A DNA stretch of 64,000 bases, taken from an uncultured Lachnospiraceae bacterium. GTDB lineage: Bacteria > Bacillota > Clostridia > Lachnospirales > Lachnospiraceae. Below the pieces are notes generated by a model. The model worked only from the letters and a program-made list of their open reading frames with translations. It was not told the DNA's origin and made no database searches. The stretch is taken from assembly GCA_910583615.1 (NCBI GenBank), contig CAJTXP010000019.1, forward strand, positions 1 through 64,000, read 5' to 3'. This document shows, one piece after another, positions 52,504 to 62,344 of this stretch. Within the stretch, counting starts at the first letter, position 1; the number at the start of each line of letters is the position of its first letter. Position numbers and translations under genes: made by a program.

Positions 52504-54429
52504 TCAAAAAGTTACTGCTTTTAATATGGACAACATACCATTCAGACATTCATCATTTCTCATATAATGGCATAATTCTTTTATTTTTTCTTTTATCAGA
52601 TAGATCTCATTTGAACTTGTCTCCTGCATGCAATTAAATGGTTTCACTATCTTACTGTTCCATTCTGTTGGAAGATTTCTTTTTGTAATTATCTTGTTTG
52701 AGCATTGGAAGATTTCCTGACACTCTTCATAATTATAATCATTCAAACCAGGCCTCTCATTATCCCATCCACTTATTGTATCAAAAAAAATTAAAGGATA
52801 CCGATTAGACGAAGTTCTGGCTCCCTCTATGGAATGGGTAATAAATACCACATTATCTTTCTCATGAATAATATATGGCAGAAAATCATCAATCGTAAAA
52901 ACAGACATCCCTGATGTTTTCAATTCGCAAAACGTATATCTGTTTACTCCAAAATCATAAACTCTATCCAGTCCCTTAACAAAACTCTGCATTGTTTTTA
53001 CAATCACACTTTTTTCGTCCTTGTTTAGCTCCGATAAAAATGTTGGAGAGTCGTCTACTATTTCCAATATTGTTACCGTATTCCCGACATTCCGTAACAT
53101 AATACCAATGCTTTCATAATATCCGTGTATATTATTAGCATACAGATTAGGAGGATCCAAAAAAATATAATGTCGATGTTTCTGCCTGCTCACCAATTTT
53201 AATATATCCTGTTCCAAAATCCCTCTTATTGGCAAAAATTGACCAGGAACAATATTTTTATTCATCCTCCATGCGTTGCCCATATATATCAAACTTTCCA
53301 AATGATGTCCTTCTTTTTCAAGTACAATAGAATAGTTAAATGAAAAATCATAAGAATCTCTTTCTGTTTGCTGAAGACAGTCAAACACAGAAACCGCTGT
53401 ATTTGCATCTCCATTCTGTGCATGTGCAATTCCATACAATTCCATAAGACGCTTTTGCATCTTCGCGGATATGCCATATGTATCGCAGGACAGTTTGGCA
53501 ATATAATTAATTACTGTATTATTATCATTCGCTTCCAATCTTTGTTCCAGGATATTCCAGGGAATTTCTTTTATTTCCATTTTATAATCTGCTTTATAAC
53601 TATCGCAGTAATTCTCTATCATCTGTTCGTTCATAACAAACAGCCCGGGAATATCTGAAGTTTCCTCATTTGTAATATTAATCCCATCTTCATATGGAGA
53701 CAGTAAAATCGACCATTCCCCAAAAGAACTGTATTTTGTTAAAATATGATGTTTGCACAAAGACATACAATATAATTCTTCAATGTCTGTCTTCATTCCC
53801 CCAAAAAAGTGAACATAATAGTAGTTTTCATTATATCCCAGATTACGTTTCACCCATTCCATATCATCGGAAAAAATATAAAATTTCAATCCCTCAATCT
53901 TCTGATTCAAAAAAGTGATTGCAGCTTTATAATATTTCAATGTTTCATCATTTGTCCATTGCAAAGCAAGAAAATCAGTTCGCCGCACATGTACTGCAAC
54001 ACTTCTGTCTTCTAATTTTGAAATAAAAAATGTCAGACAACTTCTTTTAATTTCGGGCTGTAGAAAATTCCTCAATATATTCCTTTCCACTTCCAGAAAA
54101 AAAACAACAGCACTCTGTCCTGTAATCCATACATTTTTCTTTCCTTTCACAGCCTGAATCAACTCACTGCGATTCTTAAATTCTTCTATATTGATTATGC
54201 ATTCAAATTCTTTCCTGAATTCAAAAGGAATATCATGCAAAGAAACATAATATATTTTTAAGTGATTGGGAATTGCCAGTAAATCCAAAACATAGGGTCG
54301 TGCAACTCCACCAAAATGACCACATACATCTAAAACCAATGGTTGATTTAAATATTCTGCTACTGTGTATGCACACGCATACAAACGTAATTGATTTCCT
54401 GCTCCTCCTGACAGCGTCACAACAACCAC
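52504..54429 (-). CDS. GT11-like fucosyltransferase with extra C-terminal region
   Basis: A 641-residue protein from a GTG at 54429 with AAGGAGG seven bases upstream; the frame extends further but without a site. Residues 1-270 match family 11 alpha-1,2-fucosyltransferases: TLSGGAGNQLRLYACAYTVA, the donor-binding SVAVHVRRTDFLALQ, and ILTKYSSFGEWSILL. The remaining 370 residues are separate: a TPR-like helical stretch (AQNGDANTAVSVFDCLQQTE) and an alpha/beta part (HYIFLDPPNLYANNIHGYYE to the end) that may be a second transferase-like domain. The gene is clearly A+T-richer than the flagellar genes, a sign of transfer. Confidence 0.75.
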   Translation of the reverse strand: MVVVTLSGGAGNQLRLYACAYTVAEYLNQPLVLDVCGHFGGVARPYVLDLLAIPNHLKIYYVSLHDIPFEFRKEFECIINIEEFKNRSELIQAVKGKKNVWITGQSAVVFFLEVERNILRNFLQPEIKRSCLTFFISKLEDRSVAVHVRRTDFLALQWTNDETLKYYKAAITFLNQKIEGLKFYIFSDDMEWVKRNLGYNENYYYVHFFGGMKTDIEELYCMSLCKHHILTKYSSFGEWSILLSPYEDGINITNEETSDIPGLFVMNEQMIENYCDSYKADYKMEIKEIPWNILEQRLEANDNNTVINYIAKLSCDTYGISAKMQKRLMELYGIAHAQNGDANTAVSVFDCLQQTERDSYDFSFNYSIVLEKEGHHLESLIYMGNAWRMNKNIVPGQFLPIRGILEQDILKLVSRQKHRHYIFLDPPNLYANNIHGYYESIGIMLRNVGNTVTILEIVDDSPTFLSELNKDEKSVIVKTMQSFVKGLDRVYDFGVNRYTFCELKTSGMSVFTIDDFLPYIIHEKDNVVFITHSIEGARTSSNRYPLIFFDTISGWDNERPGLNDYNYEECQEIFQCSNKIITKRNLPTEWNSKIVKPFNCMQETSSNEIYLIKEKIKELCHYMRNDECLNGMLSILKAVTF

Positions 54430-54457
54430 AACCAATCCCTCCTTTGTTTTTTTACTT

Positions 54458-55687
54458 TCAAATCGCAAACAGAACAATTTCCGCCGGTCCCCATTGCCAT
54501 CCGTTACTCCTGAGATAAAACTGATAGTTCTTATTCATAGTATAGATTATCCTTGGAATCTTCCATATATCTTCATTATTATGATAAACGGATATAAGCA
54601 ACTTGGGCTTTTCCTCTCTGATATGTCTGCTACAGCCCAGCAACGCATCTTGTTCAGCTCCTTCAATATCCATTTTTATTAAAGTTATCTTTTCTCTGAT
54701 ATCTTCATCCAGTGTCACAATCTCTATCTCTTTTCCTGTATGGCCATCCGCAACCCTGTTAATTGTTGACTGTGGACCGCAGACAACCAAACTGCTCCTG
54801 CCGTTTTTACAGCCCGCTGCTTTGTTTCTGTATTCAATATCCGAATATTTACTCAGATTTTTTTTCATCTCTTCCATACTGGAGGAATCAATCTCATAAC
54901 AGAATATTTTTTTGTATCTACCATATGCGCTGATATAGCCTTCTACTGAGTCACCAATCCACGCGCCAAGATCAACAATTACTTCCTGATCATCGCACTT
55001 CAATAGATCCAGATCATAATAATCCGTAAAATTCCTCTCTTTCATAACATCAATGTAATCCAGATCAAATGTGATCCAGTTGTACAGCATACTGCAAAGA
55101 ACTATTTTAGAACGCCAGTCTCCCAATCTGTTATATAACCAGATAAAATCTTCCCTGTGTTCTTTTAACACTGTTACTCTGTTCAAAATAACATCATATC
55201 GACTGTTATCTACATCCAACAGTCCCCACATCTCATTGTATTCCTGATAATATACACAAAATTTGTTTACCAGTTCTGGTCCCTGGGACAGCAGTGATTT
55301 TTTGGCCTTTTCAACAATGATGTCAAAATCCACATATTGAACATAATCCATCAATTTTATGAATTTCTCATCCCAAGTATTCTCAGCCTGAAATCTTTGT
55401 TTCAGAACCCCACACATCCTGTTTTCCCAATGACTGTATGCTCTGACCAGTTCTTTTCTGTACTTAAAATCTGTCACCCTGCTTTCCAGCTCATCCAGAT
55501 TACAGAAAACAACTTTTTTACTTCCAATAAGTTCCTGATTTATATTTTCAATCATATACCCTAAATCCCATGTCAGGCTGATGATTGATTCGTCATAATC
55601 TTTTTCACACAGTTCCTGAATACTCTTTATCAATGCTCCCACCTGATCAAGAGTCTCTTTTATCTGCATATAGGCACCCTTATTCAT
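54458..55687 (-). CDS. FkbM family methyltransferase
   Basis: A 409-residue protein. The N-terminal 210 residues are helical and of unknown role. The C-terminal 190 residues carry an FkbM-type SAM methyltransferase: VIVDLGAWIGDSVEGYISA, FCYEIDSSSMEEMKKNL, INRVADGHTGKEIEIVTLDE, and KMDIEGAEQDALLGC. FkbM enzymes methylate sugar hydroxyls, so modification of a surface or flagellar glycan is likely. ATG at 55687, with another in-frame ATG at 55669. It is 28 bases before the fucosyltransferase-like gene. Confidence 0.85.
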   Translation of the reverse strand: MNKGAYMQIKETLDQVGALIKSIQELCEKDYDESIISLTWDLGYMIENINQELIGSKKVVFCNLDELESRVTDFKYRKELVRAYSHWENRMCGVLKQRFQAENTWDEKFIKLMDYVQYVDFDIIVEKAKKSLLSQGPELVNKFCVYYQEYNEMWGLLDVDNSRYDVILNRVTVLKEHREDFIWLYNRLGDWRSKIVLCSMLYNWITFDLDYIDVMKERNFTDYYDLDLLKCDDQEVIVDLGAWIGDSVEGYISAYGRYKKIFCYEIDSSSMEEMKKNLSKYSDIEYRNKAAGCKNGRSSLVVCGPQSTINRVADGHTGKEIEIVTLDEDIREKITLIKMDIEGAEQDALLGCSRHIREEKPKLLISVYHNNEDIWKIPRIIYTMNKNYQFYLRSNGWQWGPAEIVLFAI

Positions 55688-55709
55688 TTTCTCTCACCTT
55701 TGATAATCT

Positions 55710-56651
55710 TTATACACTTTCCCACCTGAAACAATCAGGCAGTGATTCTCCCCGTTTTTCAAAAATATCCTGCAGCATCTCCATTTGATTTCTAAAAAAC
55801 GGATAGGAATGAAAATAGTCTCTTACTGGTTTCATATAATCTGGCCCATAGTCCAGCTGAAGCAGCGGATCATATTGTTCAGGAATCGGAATCGATGTAT
55901 TTTCATAAGGAACTTCTATTATTTTCTCAAGACAAGGTCTTGAAATCCGATAATCTGACCGTTCATGCAATATAAACGGACGGGTTACCTCTCTGCACCC
56001 CGAATCCCAACAGGAAGCAGCAACCTTTTCTGCCAGATATGCCAGCTGCTCCCCCATGGGATAATTCCGGTTAAAACGAAAACCGGTTATATTTTCTATA
56101 CTGCTCACACCTGCCTCTCTGGCTTTTTCCCAAGTCAATCGCTCCGCTTCATCAAACTGATCCCAATATACAGCCAGATACGCAATACTCCAAAACAAAT
56201 TCACTGCTGCCTCTTCTTCTCTTTTATCCTGCAGAACAGAGTCCCAACAGAAAATGTCTACCCCCATCATAAACGGGCAGCCATGAAACCTGTCCAGAAA
56301 TTCCTGATCCACCCGAACTCTGTCACTGTTCATAATCCGGATAATGGTAGGCTGTGTACCCAGCACAAACCAGCCATCCGGCAACTCTGTCTCTGCGTAA
56401 TGCCGAAACTCCTCATAATCTCCCCGAAGCATTCCCAGATCCATGTCGTCGTCCCATGGAATATATCCCTGATGACGAACTGCACCCAACAATGTACCAC
56501 CATAAGCAAAATATTTCAGTTTGTATTTTTTACATATCCTGTCAATTTCCTTCAGGATCTCCAACTGTGCAGCCCATACCCGTTTCATCAGAGGCCTCAC
56601 ATAAAAACCTGCTCTCTCTTCCCCCTGAAAATACGTCTCAGAAAACTTCAT
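55710..56651 (-). CDS. LicD family phosphotransferase
   Basis: A 313-residue LicD-like enzyme of the nucleotidyltransferase superfamily. YFAYGGTLLGAVRHQGYIPW followed by DDDMDLGMLRGDYEEF, near residues 48-80, gives the metal-binding Asp cluster. LicD proteins transfer phosphocholine or other phosphodiester groups onto surface glycans; the donor here is unknown. ATG with AAAGGAG upstream. It lies in the glycan island between the first CgeB-like gene and the FkbM gene. Confidence 0.9.
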   Translation of the reverse strand: MKFSETYFQGEERAGFYVRPLMKRVWAAQLEILKEIDRICKKYKLKYFAYGGTLLGAVRHQGYIPWDDDMDLGMLRGDYEEFRHYAETELPDGWFVLGTQPTIIRIMNSDRVRVDQEFLDRFHGCPFMMGVDIFCWDSVLQDKREEEAAVNLFWSIAYLAVYWDQFDEAERLTWEKAREAGVSSIENITGFRFNRNYPMGEQLAYLAEKVAASCWDSGCREVTRPFILHERSDYRISRPCLEKIIEVPYENTSIPIPEQYDPLLQLDYGPDYMKPVRDYFHSYPFFRNQMEMLQDIFEKRGESLPDCFRWESV

Positions 56652-56678
56652 ATTTAAAATCTCCTTTATTATCCATTT

Positions 56679-57836
56679 CTAACCACAGACAACCATCATC
56701 TCCCTTACGCGATGTCTATAAGTATGTTCTGCGGCCACTTTGTCATGTCCGCTTCTTGCAATCGCCTTCCGCTCTTCCTCATGATCTAAATAATAATCAA
56801 TCTTCTGCAACAGATCCTCTTTACTTTCATAGTAAACAAAATCCTCATCTGGTACAAAACGATCCAGAAAATCCGCCTGGAAATTGCTGAGAAGAAATCC
56901 TCCCGCTGCCATGATATCGATTGCCCGAAGCGGAATACCACTGTGAATTCCCCGCATGGAAATATTCAGATTGATTTTGCTCTGTTTAAAAATCAATGGC
57001 ATCTCGCGATAGTAATCTACCGCTCCATGGTTACGAAGACCAGGAAGCGTAAACGCCTCATACTGGGTAAAAAAATCTACCGTATGATTTCTTGATATGG
57101 CATCTAAAAGATCAATACGTTCCACTGACGTAATTCTGCGGTTAATAATACGCTCTGCATAAAAATGTTCTTTGGGTTCTATGCTTCCCGGTTCATTTTT
57201 CATTGGATATGCCACAGACATATCCTCAATAACCGGTCCCAGAACATCCTGAATAAAATTATAACCGTGAACTTTCATCTGCGCTGCTGTGATCGCATCC
57301 AGATATCCTCTTGCAAACTCCGGCAGGAAGGCTGCCATCCGATCAAAAGGACTTCCCTCTTCCAGATAAAGAGAACCGACAAATGAAACATCATAAAGAA
57401 ACGGCAATGGTTCCGACATCCCAGCGTCAATCTCATCCAACCTTTTTACATTAGCCGCCATTGGCATATAATGCACCGTAGGAATACCTGCACTGTGAAA
57501 TTTCAAATACAGTTCTTTATCAAAGACATAAATCACATTACAGGGGTTTACCACTGTCGTTGAATAAAGCTGTGGATGGGGACTGTCGTAAACCCAGGAA
57601 ATATACCTGATATTATGATTGTTGCAAAAATAAGAGAACATTGGAAAATAATCAACTGTAAAAACAGCATCCGGTGACTCCTTTTGTAGAATCATGCAGA
57701 GCTCATTCTCCAGCTCCTGACCATATTTCGTAGCTTTTGTAACAGGAAACCGGACCAGTCTGTGTCCTTCCAGCTCAAAAGCCTCTTCCAGGTCTTTTCT
57801 TCCTACACTGTTCCACTCAAGATATAAGATTTTCAT
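56679..57836 (-). CDS. CgeB-like glycosyltransferase, copy 1
   Basis: A 385-residue GT-B fold protein of the CgeB type (DUF3880 N-terminus plus Glyco_trans_1_2 C-terminus). MKILYLEWNSVGRKDLEEAF and VFTVDYFPMFSYFCNNHNIR with YISWVYDSPHPQLYS mark the N-terminal half; SKINLNISMRGIHSGIPLRA and GGFLLSNFQADFLDRFVPDE the donor-binding half; HTYRHRVREM ends it. CgeB is a Bacillus spore maturation protein; related clostridial genes often occur in flagellin or surface-glycan loci. Its ATG follows the GT2 stop by three bases. Confidence 0.85.
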   Translation of the reverse strand: MKILYLEWNSVGRKDLEEAFELEGHRLVRFPVTKATKYGQELENELCMILQKESPDAVFTVDYFPMFSYFCNNHNIRYISWVYDSPHPQLYSTTVVNPCNVIYVFDKELYLKFHSAGIPTVHYMPMAANVKRLDEIDAGMSEPLPFLYDVSFVGSLYLEEGSPFDRMAAFLPEFARGYLDAITAAQMKVHGYNFIQDVLGPVIEDMSVAYPMKNEPGSIEPKEHFYAERIINRRITSVERIDLLDAISRNHTVDFFTQYEAFTLPGLRNHGAVDYYREMPLIFKQSKINLNISMRGIHSGIPLRAIDIMAAGGFLLSNFQADFLDRFVPDEDFVYYESKEDLLQKIDYYLDHEEERKAIARSGHDKVAAEHTYRHRVREMMVVCG

Positions 57837-57839
57837 ATG

Positions 57840-58883
57840 CTAGCCTCCGATCCCTGTCCAGTGCCTTTTCACCTGCGCAACAATCTGCAGAAATCCTGCC
57901 CGATTCACAGAAGAATACAGGACCTCCAGCAGAAAACGGTATAACTCTGAGAAGTCAGTGATATAGGGATCCAATCTGTAATCCGGTACATGTTCCCTTA
58001 TAAATTCTCTCTCCAGTTGAAAAAGAGAAAATGACGGCTCATCGTACTGCATGATCATCCATAACAAAAATCCCCACGCGTCACGCAGAGCATCATGCTC
58101 CAGTTCCTTATTATATTGCTGCCAGATACCGCGTTTTTTGAAATCTTTCCATTTCAGCATCTGCACTGTAATCCAGTCTATATGATGGTCGCTGTTTCTG
58201 GAAAGAGCCGTCGAATGAGGATTGACATAGTAATGATACAGATTTTTTCCTGTAAAATATATCTTTTCTGCATATACGTGCAGCAGGGGAGACCAGTAAT
58301 GATCCTCATATGCCAGACCTTCCGGAAAAAATATTTCACGGTCCAGAAGCAGCTTTCTGCGTATAAGCTTTCCAACCGGCCCTGCCCCAAGTTTCTTGAA
58401 TCTGAGAAGATACCTGGTCAGCTCCGCCCCATCCCCAATAATATACTGCTCTTCTCCTGCACCTGCGTTCCTGTTTTCATCATCAAAACAAGTAAGAGAA
58501 TCTGCGTAATCTCTCACCCATCCACAACAGACCACATCACATTCAAACCGGGTAACCGGCTTATAGAGCAGTTCAAAACAGTCGGCCTCAAGCCAGTCAT
58601 CTGCATCCACGAATGTAATCCAGTCCGCAGACGCAATCGACAGTCCGATATTTCTGGCTGTTCCCTGTCTCCCGTTCACCTTCTGGCGATACAATACCAC
58701 CTGATCCGGCCAAAGGCTCTTCCATCTCTGCAAATGGATCCATGTATTATCCGAAGAAGCATCATCAATGCAGATAATCTCCAGATCAGCCGGTCCTGTT
58801 GTCTGATTAAGAACTGAAGTCAGACACCGGTCAATATATGGCGCAACATTATAACAGGGAATAATCACACTGATTTTCTTCAT
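57840..58883 (-). CDS. Family 2 glycosyltransferase, copy 1 of the array
   Basis: A 347-residue GT-A enzyme starting at the ATG at 58883 (MKKISVIIPCYNVAPYIDRC) with GGAG upstream. The open frame runs on to 59132, but that part is a shadow of the neighbouring CgeB-like gene. Features are IICIDDASSDNTW, the nucleotide-sugar-binding WITFVDADDWLEADC near residue 90, and FFPEGLAYEDHYWSPLLHVY. It is closely related to the two GT2 copies further upstream. Confidence 0.88.
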   Translation of the reverse strand: MKKISVIIPCYNVAPYIDRCLTSVLNQTTGPADLEIICIDDASSDNTWIHLQRWKSLWPDQVVLYRQKVNGRQGTARNIGLSIASADWITFVDADDWLEADCFELLYKPVTRFECDVVCCGWVRDYADSLTCFDDENRNAGAGEEQYIIGDGAELTRYLLRFKKLGAGPVGKLIRRKLLLDREIFFPEGLAYEDHYWSPLLHVYAEKIYFTGKNLYHYYVNPHSTALSRNSDHHIDWITVQMLKWKDFKKRGIWQQYNKELEHDALRDAWGFLLWMIMQYDEPSFSLFQLEREFIREHVPDYRLDPYITDFSELYRFLLEVLYSSVNRAGFLQIVAQVKRHWTGIGG

Positions 58884-58896
58884 TTTTTTCTCCGTC

Positions 58897-60057
58897 TCAA
58901 AAATCAAACATTTCCCGAATCCGATGCCTGTAAGTGTGTCCTTCTGCCACTTTATCGTGTCCATTCCTTGCGATTGCCCGCCGCTCCTCTTCATGATCCA
59001 GATAATAATCGATTTTCTGAAGCAGATCTTCTTTACTTTCGTAATATACAAAATCTTCTCCGGGTACAAAGAAATCCAGAAAATCAGCCTGGAAATTGCT
59101 GAGCAGGAAACCGCCGCAGCCCATAATGTCAAAGGCGCGCAAAGGAATGCCGCTCTTCATTCCGCGCAGAGTAATATTCAGGTTGATTCTGCTCCGTCTG
59201 AATACGTGAGGCATCTCATCACAGTAATCCACCGGCCCATGATTGCACACATTTGGAAGTGTAAAATCTTCGTAATACGTAAAAAAATCAACCATATGCT
59301 TTCCGGCAACAGCATCGAGCAGGTCAATACGCTCAATGGCTGTAATCCTGCGGTTAATCACCGCATTGGCATAAAGCCATTCATCAGATACTGTGGACCC
59401 CGGCTCACGCTTCAGCGGAAAGGCTTTCATCATCTCATCCATAATCGGCCCCAGGACTTCCTCAATAAAATTATATCCCTGAACTTTCATCTGTGCGGCA
59501 ATCAGCGCATTCAGATATCCTTTTGCATAATCTGAGAGAAGCGGCGTCATCTGATCGAAATAATTTGCTTTTTCCAGATAAAGTGATCCAACAAAAGAAA
59601 CATCATAATCGTATGGCAACGGACTGGTATCATTTTTCGCCAGAAGGTCCAGCCGCTCCGTATTGGCAGCCATGGGCATATAATGTACCGTAAAAATACC
59701 TGCATTATGAAACTCCAGATACAGCTCCTTATCAAATACATAGATCGTATTGCAGGGATTGAGCACCGTCCTTGAATATAGCCGGCCATAAGGACTGTCA
59801 TAGATCCAGGCAACATAACGAATCTTTTCTTTTCTGCAGAACTCAGATATTGCAGGATAATAATTGACAGTAAAAACTACATCCGGCGTCTTTTCACGTA
59901 ATACGGTACGCAGCTGGCTCTCAACTTCCGGAAGATCTGCATAAGTTTTTTCCATAAAGAAAAAAGGCGGACGGATCAGGATGTGTCCTTCCTTTATAAA
60001 TGCTTCTTCCAGATCTTCTTTTCCTGTACTGCTCCATTCCAAATACAATATTCTCAT
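58897..60057 (-). CDS. CgeB-like glycosyltransferase, copy 2
   Basis: A 386-residue paralogue of copy 1, starting at the ATG at 60057 (MRILYLEWSSTGKEDLEEAF) with AAGGA upstream; the earlier in-frame start is unlikely. It has YVAWIYDSPYGRLYSRTVLN, SRINLNITLRGMKSGIPLRA and GGFLLSNFQADFLDFFVPGE. The last 60 residues are almost the same as copy 1 (KEDLLQKIDYYLDHEEER). It is 13 bases upstream of GT2 copy 1. Confidence 0.87.
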   Translation of the reverse strand: MRILYLEWSSTGKEDLEEAFIKEGHILIRPPFFFMEKTYADLPEVESQLRTVLREKTPDVVFTVNYYPAISEFCRKEKIRYVAWIYDSPYGRLYSRTVLNPCNTIYVFDKELYLEFHNAGIFTVHYMPMAANTERLDLLAKNDTSPLPYDYDVSFVGSLYLEKANYFDQMTPLLSDYAKGYLNALIAAQMKVQGYNFIEEVLGPIMDEMMKAFPLKREPGSTVSDEWLYANAVINRRITAIERIDLLDAVAGKHMVDFFTYYEDFTLPNVCNHGPVDYCDEMPHVFRRSRINLNITLRGMKSGIPLRAFDIMGCGGFLLSNFQADFLDFFVPGEDFVYYESKEDLLQKIDYYLDHEEERRAIARNGHDKVAEGHTYRHRIREMFDF

Positions 60058-60112
60058 AACATTTTCATTCCTTTCTTTCCCGCCGACAGACACATGCTGC
60101 TTATATGTAATT

Positions 60113-61279
60113 TCAGAGCAGGGAGTCAAACATCTCCCTCACCCGATGCCTGTAAGTATGACCGGCTGCAATCTTGTCGTGGCCATTTCCTGCAATTTCC
60201 TTCCGCTCTTCTTCATGCTCCAGATAATAATCAATTTTATAAAGCAGATCCTCTTTGTTTTCAAAATATACAAAATCTTCTCCGGGCACAAAGTAATCCA
60301 GAAAACCAGACTGAAAATTGCTGAGCAGAAAGCCGCCGCAACCCATAATATCAATCGCGCGAAGCGGAACTCCGCCTTTCATCCCGCGCAGCGTAATGTT
60401 CAGATTGATTTTACTTTGTTTAAACACCAGCGGCATCTCATTGTAATAATCTGCATATCCGTGATTGTTCAGATTCGGCAGGCGGAACCCTTCATACTGT
60501 GTCCAGAAATCAACGGTATGTTTCCTGGCTATGGCATCCAGCAGGTCTATCCGCTCGATTGCCGTAATTCTGCGATTTATCACATAGTTTGCATAATAAT
60601 ACTCTTTTGGCTCAAAACTCCCCGGTTCCTGGTCCACCGGACAGACCTTTGTCAGATCCTCCATAACTGGTCCCAGAACTTCTTCAATAAAATTATATCC
60701 CTGTATTTTCAGCTGAGCGGCTGTAAGGGCATCCAGATATCCTTTCGCATACTCCGGCAGAGCGTCTGCAATCTGATTATAAGCACCTCCGTCCTCCAGA
60801 TAAAGAGATCCCAGAAACGATACATCATAAATATATGGTAAAGGCGTCGGTAAACTCCTGTCAATCGCATCCAACCGCTCCGTATTGGCAGCCAACGGCA
60901 TATAATGTACCGTATGAATACCTGCATGATGAAATTCCAGGTACAGTTCTTTGTCAAAAACATAAATGATATTGCACGGATTCAAAACGGTTGCAGAATA
61001 CAGCCGGCGATAAGGACTGTCATAGATCCAGGAAATATACCGGATCTTACACTTATTACAAAGTATGGATATCGCGGGATAATAATTAACAGAAAAAACA
61101 ATGTCCGGCGTTTCTTCACGAAGCAGAGACAGCATCGTCTGCTCCAGTTCCGGAAGGTCACTGTATGTTTTTTCTTCAATGGAAAAAGGAGGATAGATGT
61201 AGCTGTGGCCTTCTGCAACAAAGGCCTCTTCCAGATCTTTTCTTCCGGCACTCCTCCATCCCATGAATAATATCTTCAT
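60113..61279 (-). CDS. CgeB-like glycosyltransferase, copy 3
   Basis: A 388-residue paralogue starting at the ATG at 61279 (MKILFMGWRSAGRKDLEEAF); the frame upstream is a shadow of the next GT2 gene. It contains YISWIYDSPYRRLYSATVLN, SKINLNITLRGMKGGVPLRA and GGFLLSNFQSGFLDYFVPGE. AAGGAATGACGG lies upstream. A 55-base gap separates it from copy 2, the only place in the array with two adjacent CgeB-like genes. Confidence 0.87.
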   Translation of the reverse strand: MKILFMGWRSAGRKDLEEAFVAEGHSYIYPPFSIEEKTYSDLPELEQTMLSLLREETPDIVFSVNYYPAISILCNKCKIRYISWIYDSPYRRLYSATVLNPCNIIYVFDKELYLEFHHAGIHTVHYMPLAANTERLDAIDRSLPTPLPYIYDVSFLGSLYLEDGGAYNQIADALPEYAKGYLDALTAAQLKIQGYNFIEEVLGPVMEDLTKVCPVDQEPGSFEPKEYYYANYVINRRITAIERIDLLDAIARKHTVDFWTQYEGFRLPNLNNHGYADYYNEMPLVFKQSKINLNITLRGMKGGVPLRAIDIMGCGGFLLSNFQSGFLDYFVPGEDFVYFENKEDLLYKIDYYLEHEEERKEIAGNGHDKIAAGHTYRHRVREMFDSLL

Positions 61280-61298
61280 ATTTCCGTCATTCCTTTCC

Positions 61299-62330
61299 TT
61301 ATGGTATTTCCCAGCGTTTTCTGGCCTGTTCCACAATTTCCAGAAATTCAGTTCGGTTAATGGATGAATACAGCATCCGCAGAAAGAAACGATACAGTTC
61401 TGAATAATCTTCGATGTATCGATTGTTTTCATAGTCGGACACACGTTCTCTTATAAACTCCCGCTCCAGCTGAAAAAAAGAAAAAGGCGGATCATCGAAT
61501 CTGAATATCACCAGTTTCACAAAACAGGCAGCATTCATCAAAACATCCCGTTCCATTTCCTCACGATATGCTTTAAAAAGACCGCGTCTGTGATAATCTG
61601 CCCATTTTATCATCTGCACTGTAATCCAGTCCATATGATACATCTCATTTCTGGACATTACGGTTGCATGGGGATTCACAAAATAATGATATAAATATTC
61701 CTTTATAGTATAAACACCGGCTGCATAGACATACAGCAATGGATTCCAGTACATATCCTCATAGGTCAGATCTTCCGGAAAGAATATTTCACAGTCTACA
61801 AGCATCCTCCTGCGGATCAGCTTTGCATGTATTCCATCTCCCAGAATTCCACTCCTGAGCAGAGACTTCCTTACTTCCTCTGTATCTACTGCAATATACT
61901 GTTCTTTCCCCCTGATCCTCCGGCTTTTATCCATATAAGAAAGAACTTCTGAATCATCTCTCACCCACTCACACGCAACCACATCGCAGGCATACTGCGT
62001 CACCGGTTCATACAGCTTTTCAAAAAAATCCGGTTCCAGCCAGTCGTCTGCATCTACAAAAGAAATCCAGTCGGAAGAAGAAACAGAGACTCCCATATTT
62101 CTGGCCGCTCCCTGCCTTCTGTTTACCTCCTGCCGGATCAGTACAACATGATCCGGATAAAGCTGTTCCCATCTTTGCAGATGTTCCCATGTATCATCTG
62201 TGGAAGCATCATCGATACATATGATTTCCAGACAGTCCATTCCAATTGTCTGACCAGCAATGGAGGACATACATCTGTCAATATAAAGCGATACATTGTA
62301 GCAGGGAATAATCACACTTATTTTCCGCAT
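61299..62330 (-). CDS. Family 2 glycosyltransferase, copy 2 of the array
   Basis: A 343-residue paralogue starting at the ATG at 62330 (MRKISVIIPCYNVSLYIDRC) with GGAG six bases upstream; a TTG six codons earlier is unlikely. It carries IICIDDASTDDTWEHLQRW, WISFVDADDWLEPDF and FFPEDLTYEDMYWNPLLYVY. It is 19 bases from CgeB-like copy 3 and 14 bases from GT2 copy 3. Confidence 0.88.
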   Translation of the reverse strand: MRKISVIIPCYNVSLYIDRCMSSIAGQTIGMDCLEIICIDDASTDDTWEHLQRWEQLYPDHVVLIRQEVNRRQGAARNMGVSVSSSDWISFVDADDWLEPDFFEKLYEPVTQYACDVVACEWVRDDSEVLSYMDKSRRIRGKEQYIAVDTEEVRKSLLRSGILGDGIHAKLIRRRMLVDCEIFFPEDLTYEDMYWNPLLYVYAAGVYTIKEYLYHYFVNPHATVMSRNEMYHMDWITVQMIKWADYHRRGLFKAYREEMERDVLMNAACFVKLVIFRFDDPPFSFFQLEREFIRERVSDYENNRYIEDYSELYRFFLRMLYSSINRTEFLEIVEQARKRWEIP

Positions 62331-62344
62331 ATTTCTCTCCGGTT

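Noticed and set aside
58884..59132. Upstream extension of GT2 copy 1
   Set aside because: It lies inside the CgeB-like copy 2 gene in another frame; the ATG at 58883 has a ribosome-binding site and gives the normal GT2 start.
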